Below, one piece after another: positions 33,038 to 37,321 of a DNA stretch of 37,321 nt. The notes under the pieces were generated by a model. It worked only from the letters and a program-made list of their open reading frames with translations. It was not told where the DNA came from and made no database searches. Origin of the DNA: Gammaproteobacteria bacterium (lineage in GTDB: Bacteria; Pseudomonadota; Gammaproteobacteria; UBA6429; Thiohalophilaceae); the NCBI GenBank assembly GCA_029881995.1, contig JAOULO010000032.1:1-37321 (forward strand), read 5' to 3'. The first letter of the stretch is position 1, and each line of letters opens with the position of its first letter. Both the position numbers and the translations under genes were made by a program.

Positions 33038-36000
33038 ATGCCAAAAAGAACAGACATCAATTCCATTCTCATCATCGGTGCAGGTCCTATCGTTATTGGT
33101 CAGGCCTGTGAGTTTGACTATTCCGGTGCCCAGGCCTGTAAGGCGCTTAAAGAAGAGGGTTACCGTGTCATTCTGGTGAATTCCAACCCGGCGACCATCA
33201 TGACCGACCCGGAGATGGCCGATGCGACCTATATCGAGCCCATTACCTGGCAGGCAGTGGAAAAGATTATCGAGAAGGAAAAGCCCGATGTGCTGTTACC
33301 CACCATGGGTGGCCAGACGGCATTGAACTGTGCGCTGGATCTGGATCGCATGGGTGTGCTGGCAAAACACAAAGTGGAAATGATCGGTGCCACTAAAGAT
33401 GCTATCGACAAGGCTGAAGACCGTGACCGTTTCCGTATTGCCATGGAAAAGATTGGTCTCGACATGCCCAAGGCGGCTGTGGCCCATACCATGGAAGAGG
33501 CACTTGAGATTCAAAAGACGGTGGGTTTTCCAACTGTAGTACGTCCTTCCTTCACCATGGGCGGCAGTGGTGGCGGTATCGCCTATAACAAGGAAGAGTT
33601 TCTGGATATCTGTGAGCGCGGCCTGGATTTGTCCCCAACCAATGAATTATTGGTCGAAGAATCCATCCTCGGTTGGAAAGAATACGAGATGGAAGTTGTT
33701 AGAGACCGCAAAGACAACTGTATCATCATCTGTTCCATAGAAAACTTTGATCCCATGGGTGTGCATACTGGCGACTCTATTACTGTTGCCCCGGCTCAGA
33801 CCCTGACCGATAAAGAATACCAGATCATGCGTGATGCCTCTCTTGCTGTGTTACGTGAGATTGGTGTGGATACCGGTGGTTCGAACGTACAGTTTTCAAT
33901 CAATCCTGATAATGGTCGTATGATCATTATCGAGATGAACCCACGCGTATCCCGTTCATCGGCGCTGGCCTCCAAGGCAACGGGTTTCCCCATCGCCAAG
34001 GTCGCGGCCAAGCTGGCTATCGGTTATACCCTGGATGAATTGCAAAATGAGATCACCGGTGGTGCGACCCCGGCTTCCTTTGAGCCAAGTATCGATTATG
34101 TGGTTACCAAGATCCCTCGTTTTACCTTTGAGAAATTCCCCAAGGCCGACGCCCGACTGACCACACAGATGAAGTCGGTGGGTGAGGTGATGGCCATGGG
34201 CCGTACCCAGCAGGAATCCATGCAAAAGGCCCTGCGTGGTCTGGAAACCGGGGTGGATGGTTTTGATGAAATCATCGACATCAATGCCGAAGGTGCACTG
34301 GATACCATCAAGAATGAACTGCGTATCCCTGGTGCTAACCGTATCTGGTATATCGGTGATGCCTTCCGTGCCGGCCTGAGTTTGGACGATGTTTTTGAAT
34401 TAACAAAAATTGATCGCTGGTTCCTGATCCAGATCGAAGAGCTGATCACTCTGGAGGCTGAAGTCAAAGCCGGTGGTATGAAAGCCCTGGATGAACGACG
34501 TGTGCGTTACCTGAAACGTAAAGGTTTCTCGGATCGGCGTCTGGCCAAACTGCTTGGCATCGGTGAAAAAGAATTTCGTGCCCATCGTCATAGCGTGGGT
34601 GTGCGCCCTGTCTATAAACGTGTGGATACCTGTGCGGCGGAGTTTGCCACCAGCACAGCCTATATGTATTCCACATATGAAGAAGAGTGTGAGGCCGAGC
34701 CGACAGATAAAGAAAAGATCATGGTGCTGGGTGGCGGCCCCAATCGTATCGGACAGGGCATTGAGTTTGATTACTGCTGTGTACACGCAGCACTGGCCAT
34801 GCGTGAAGATGGTTATGAAACCATCATGGTCAACTGTAACCCGGAAACGGTTTCCACCGATTACGATACCTCTGATCGTCTCTACTTTGAACCACTGACA
34901 CTGGAAGATGTACTTGAGCTGGTGGACCTGGAAAAACCCAAAGGCATTATCGTTCAATACGGTGGTCAAACCCCATTAAAGCTGGCTCGTGATCTGGAAG
35001 AGGCCGGTGCACCGATTATTGGTACCACACCTGATTCCATTGACCTTGCGGAAGACCGTGAACGCTTCCAGAAACTGTTAAACGAGCTTGGTTTGAAACA
35101 GCCACCAAACCGTACTGCACGTAATGAAGCAGAGGCCGTCAAGCTGGCTGAAGAAATTGGTTACCCATTAGTAGTACGCCCCTCTTATGTATTGGGCGGT
35201 CGTGCCATGGAGATCGTCTATAACGAAGAACAACTCAATCGTTATATGACCGATGCCGTAAAAGTTTCCAATGAATCACCTGTGCTGCTGGACCGTTTTC
35301 TGGATGATGCCATTGAGGTCGATATTGACGCTATCTGTGACGGTGAAGATGTCGTGATCGGCGGTATCATGCAACACATTGAGCAGGCGGGGGTTCACTC
35401 AGGTGATTCGGCCTGTTCCTTACCGCCCTATAACCTGTCGAAGGCTGTGCAGGATGATATGCGTGAGCAAATTGTCAAAATGGCCAAAGGACTGAATGTG
35501 GTCGGTCTGATGAATACCCAGTTCGCAGTCCAGGGTGATACGGTTTATGTGCTGGAAGTGAATCCACGTGCATCACGTACCGTACCATTCGTATCAAAGG
35601 CCACCAGTAAACCACTGGCCAAGATCGCAGCACGTTGCATGGTCGGTAAAACACTTAAGGATCAGAAATTCACTAAAGAGATTATTCCAGAATACTATTC
35701 CGTTAAGGAAGCCGTGTTCCCCTTCATCAAGTTCCCCGGTGTGGATACCATCCTTGGACCGGAAATGAAATCCACCGGTGAAGTGATGGGTGTGGGTCGT
35801 ACCTTCGGTGAAGCCTTTGGTAAATCCCAGATTGCGGCAGGTTCCACATTACCTGAAAACGGCACGGCATTTCTGAGTGTGCGAGAGGCAGACAAGTCTG
35901 GCATCTCCTCGATTGCAAAAGATCTTCATGATACGGGTTTTGAGATTGTTGCAACACGAGGCACCGCTGAAGTGATTGAGAAAGCCGGTGTTCCTGTCAA

Positions 36001-36259
36001 AGTTGTGAACAAGGTAACGGAAGGGCGTCCCCACATCGTGGATATGATCAAGAATGATGAAATCAGTTTGATTGTGAATACCACAGAAGGGCCTCAGGCC
36101 ATTGCGGATTCCTACACCATTCGACGCAACGCACTACAACATAAAGTGGCCTATACTACGACTTTGGCAGGTGGAGAGGCGATCTGTATCGCCCTTAAAG
36201 AAGACAACATGAGCGAAGTGAATCGTTTACAGGATTTACACCAGGAGATATCGGTATGA
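33038..36259 (+). CDS. carB: Carbamoyl-phosphate synthase large subunit CarB
   Basis: CarB makes carbamoyl phosphate from bicarbonate, ammonia and two ATP. The 1073-aa protein shows the internal duplication of two ATP-grasp halves: [29 protein letters not shown] near the start and [29 protein letters not shown] in the second half. Each half has its VVRPSF(T) or [11 protein letters not shown] loop. An oligomerisation segment lies between them, and a C-terminal MGS-like allosteric domain (about 935-1073) contains [14 protein letters not shown]. Length and motifs are standard. The stop overlaps the greA start in ATGA. Confidence 0.98.
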   Translation: MPKRTDINSILIIGAGPIVIGQACEFDYSGAQACKALKEEGYRVILVNSNPATIMTDPEMADATYIEPITWQAVEKIIEKEKPDVLLPTMGGQTALNCALDLDRMGVLAKHKVEMIGATKDAIDKAEDRDRFRIAMEKIGLDMPKAAVAHTMEEALEIQKTVGFPTVVRPSFTMGGSGGGIAYNKEEFLDICERGLDLSPTNELLVEESILGWKEYEMEVVRDRKDNCIIICSIENFDPMGVHTGDSITVAPAQTLTDKEYQIMRDASLAVLREIGVDTGGSNVQFSINPDNGRMIIIEMNPRVSRSSALASKATGFPIAKVAAKLAIGYTLDELQNEITGGATPASFEPSIDYVVTKIPRFTFEKFPKADARLTTQMKSVGEVMAMGRTQQESMQKALRGLETGVDGFDEIIDINAEGALDTIKNELRIPGANRIWYIGDAFRAGLSLDDVFELTKIDRWFLIQIEELITLEAEVKAGGMKALDERRVRYLKRKGFSDRRLAKLLGIGEKEFRAHRHSVGVRPVYKRVDTCAAEFATSTAYMYSTYEEECEAEPTDKEKIMVLGGGPNRIGQGIEFDYCCVHAALAMREDGYETIMVNCNPETVSTDYDTSDRLYFEPLTLEDVLELVDLEKPKGIIVQYGGQTPLKLARDLEEAGAPIIGTTPDSIDLAEDRERFQKLLNELGLKQPPNRTARNEAEAVKLAEEIGYPLVVRPSYVLGGRAMEIVYNEEQLNRYMTDAVKVSNESPVLLDRFLDDAIEVDIDAICDGEDVVIGGIMQHIEQAGVHSGDSACSLPPYNLSKAVQDDMREQIVKMAKGLNVVGLMNTQFAVQGDTVYVLEVNPRASRTVPFVSKATSKPLAKIAARCMVGKTLKDQKFTKEIIPEYYSVKEAVFPFIKFPGVDTILGPEMKSTGEVMGVGRTFGEAFGKSQIAAGSTLPENGTAFLSVREADKSGISSIAKDLHDTGFEIVATRGTAEVIEKAGVPVKVVNKVTEGRPHIVDMIKNDEISLIVNTTEGPQAIADSYTIRRNALQHKVAYTTTLAGGEAICIALKEDNMSEVNRLQDLHQEISV

Positions 36260-36741
36260 GTGGCAGACCCCCGATGACAGCAACGGGCGCGGAACGTTTA
36301 AAGGAAGAGCTCAAGGAACTGAAACAGGTTCAACGTCCAAAAATTACCCAGGCGATTGCCGAAGCGCGTGAGCATGGCGATCTTAAAGAGAATGCCGAGT
36401 ATCATGCTGCTCGTGAACAACAGAGTTTCTGCGAAGGTCGTATTCAGGAACTGGAAGGTGCAATTTCCAATGCTGAAGTGATTGATGTCAAAACCGTTGG
36501 TGCCAATGCCGGTAGTCGAATTGTCTTCGGTGCCACGGTTGAACTTTACGATATTGATGAAGAAAAAGATGTCACCTACCAGATTGTTGGTGACCTGGAA
36601 GCCGACATCAAACAGAATCGTATTGCGGTATCTTCTCCTATTGCCCGTGCCCTGATTGGCAAGAATGAAGGAGATGAAGTAACTGTCGTGGCACCGGGTG
36701 GTGATCGCGAGTATGAAATTGTTTCCGTAAAATATATCTAG
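36256..36741 (+). CDS. greA: Transcription elongation factor GreA
   Basis: GreA rescues backtracked RNA polymerase by stimulating transcript cleavage. The 161-aa protein has an N-terminal antiparallel coiled coil whose tip carries the acidic [20 protein letters not shown] segment, and a C-terminal globular domain with [21 protein letters not shown] and [20 protein letters not shown] 36256 overlaps the carB stop as ATGA, with AGGAGA 8-9 nt upstream, giving translational coupling. ATG 36274 would also leave a complete domain. The carA-carB-greA order is the usual pseudomonad-type operon. Confidence 0.97.
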   Translation: MSGRPPMTATGAERLKEELKELKQVQRPKITQAIAEAREHGDLKENAEYHAAREQQSFCEGRIQELEGAISNAEVIDVKTVGANAGSRIVFGATVELYDIDEEKDVTYQIVGDLEADIKQNRIAVSSPIARALIGKNEGDEVTVVAPGGDREYEIVSVKYI

Positions 36742-36756
36742 AAATATTTCCTTATG

Positions 36757-36784
36757 CAGATGACCTTAATCAGATGACCTTAAT
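36757..36784 (+). repeat. 14-bp tandem duplication over a start codon
   Basis: CAGATGACCTTAAT occurs twice head to tail (36757-36770 and 36771-36784). Both copies contain an ATG, 14 nt apart and so in different frames. Only the second opens the downstream gene. The first reads MTLIR and stops at a TGA overlapping the second ATG. Confidence 0.95.
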
Positions 36785-37208
36785 CAGCGATCGTCTTCTG
36801 CTTACCCTCTGGGTTGGTGGTATGTGGATCATTGGCTATGTTGTGGCACCGGTATTATTCAAGATGCTGGAACGTCAGCTTGCCGGTAGTGTGGCAGGTC
36901 AGTTGTTCACCATTATGAGTTATATCGGCCTGGTCTGTGGAATCCTGTTACTTACCAGCATGATTTACCGAACCGGTTTTGAAAATTTACTGCAGTGGCG
37001 AGTGGTTGTGTTGATTAGCATGATTGTCATCGTGATCATTGGTCAGTTTGTGCTGCAACCGATGATGGCAGAACTCAAGGCCGCTGGATTAAGCGGTGAT
37101 ATACGGGCCCAGTTTGGTCGCTTACATGGTATATCTTCTGTTTTGTTTATGATTAACAGCCTGGCCGGGCTGGCCTTAGTTGTATTTGGTTTATCTACGA
37201 AAGACTAA
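36774..37208 (+). CDS. DUF4149 family small membrane protein
   Basis: The 144-aa protein has four membrane segments: about residues 5-30 (LLLTLWVGGMWIIGYVVAPVLF), 45-65 (IMSYIGLVCGILLLTSMI), 76-95 and 121-140. A conserved-looking RLHGISSVLFMINSLAGL segment lies at the last helix. This fits DUF4149 (TMEM205-like), common after greA/carB in gammaproteobacteria; the function is unknown. No Shine-Dalgarno sequence is apparent at ATG 36774, but an upstream mini-ORF ends in an ATGA overlap, which could couple translation. It is convergent with yhbY, and the stop codons overlap. Confidence 0.88.
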   Translation: MTLISDRLLLTLWVGGMWIIGYVVAPVLFKMLERQLAGSVAGQLFTIMSYIGLVCGILLLTSMIYRTGFENLLQWRVVVLISMIVIVIIGQFVLQPMMAELKAAGLSGDIRAQFGRLHGISSVLFMINSLAGLALVVFGLSTKD

Positions 37209-37321
37209 GCCTTGGGTAAAACGAGCTTTGGCTTTTCTGCCTGTCGATAAAATGAAGCGGTATGACCAATGGTCTGTACCAGTTCACTCTTTGTCTGCTC
37301 TGTTATTTGTTCGATCATGGC
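37205..37321 (-). CDS. yhbY: CRS1/YhbY-type RNA-binding protein YhbY (partial, C-terminal 38 residues)
   Basis: On the minus strand the frame runs from the window edge to a TAG at 37207-37205. It reads MIEQITEQTKSELVQTIGH followed by TASFYRQAEKPKLVLPKA, with one Ala before the Met. This matches the C-terminus of YhbY, a small 50S-associated RNA-binding protein (E. coli ends with a QVIGKTLVLYRPTKERKISLP-like segment). The rest of the gene lies beyond the window. Its stop overlaps the convergent DUF4149 stop by 3 nt. The place next to carAB-greA is the standard one. Confidence 0.87.
   Translation of the reverse strand, partial: AMIEQITEQTKSELVQTIGHTASFYRQAEKPKLVLPKA

Overview
The window looks like the chromosome of a motile, free-living gammaproteobacterium. 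The evidence is the housekeeping order smpB / ratA / rnfH / bamE / fur / recN / nadK / hrcA-grpE-dnaK-dnaJ / dapB / carA-carB-greA / yhbY, a tmRNA with the tag ANDDNYALAA, and a sigma54/FliA motility hierarchy. The genus cannot be named from sequence alone.

Left part (1-8.1 kb): a chemosensory cluster in the order receptor-cheR-cheD-cheB, the order known from the Pseudomonas aeruginosa che2 (Aer2/McpB) cluster, followed by fliA behind a good sigma54 promoter. The receptor is extraordinary. It is soluble and its 5' end lies outside the window. It carries at least four tandem globin domains (exact 146-codon period for three), four tandem Aer2-like PAS domains (exact 125-codon period), HAMP-like helices, a methyl-accepting kinase-control hairpin, and a C-terminal EWSEF tether for CheR/CheB. 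If all sites bind heme, one chain holds at least eight hemes.

8.2-11.9 kb: an unrecognised multi-pass membrane protein paired with a VWA-fold lipoprotein, possibly FliA-driven, then a DUF1249 protein and a Sel1-SPOR envelope protein. 11.9-12.9 kb: ssrA (tmRNA) and smpB, both on the minus strand.

13-25 kb: a conserved housekeeping block. It holds an NSS-family sodium symporter, ratA-rnfH, bamE, fur, recN, nadK, a perfect CIRCE operator with the hrcA-grpE-dnaK-dnaJ chaperone operon, a MITE-like inverted-repeat element, and dapB.

25.0-31.7 kb: three AT-richer genes sit between dapB and carA, which are adjacent in pseudomonads. They are a 1071-aa STAND-ATPase/TPR/SARP-type regulator and two unrecognised lipoproteins, each followed by a strong terminator. 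This looks like an accessory insertion.

31.7-37.3 kb: a carA leader with an 18-codon leader ORF laid over a terminator-like hairpin, then carA-carB-greA, a small DUF4149 membrane protein whose start region carries a 14-bp tandem duplication, and the 3' end of yhbY on the minus strand.
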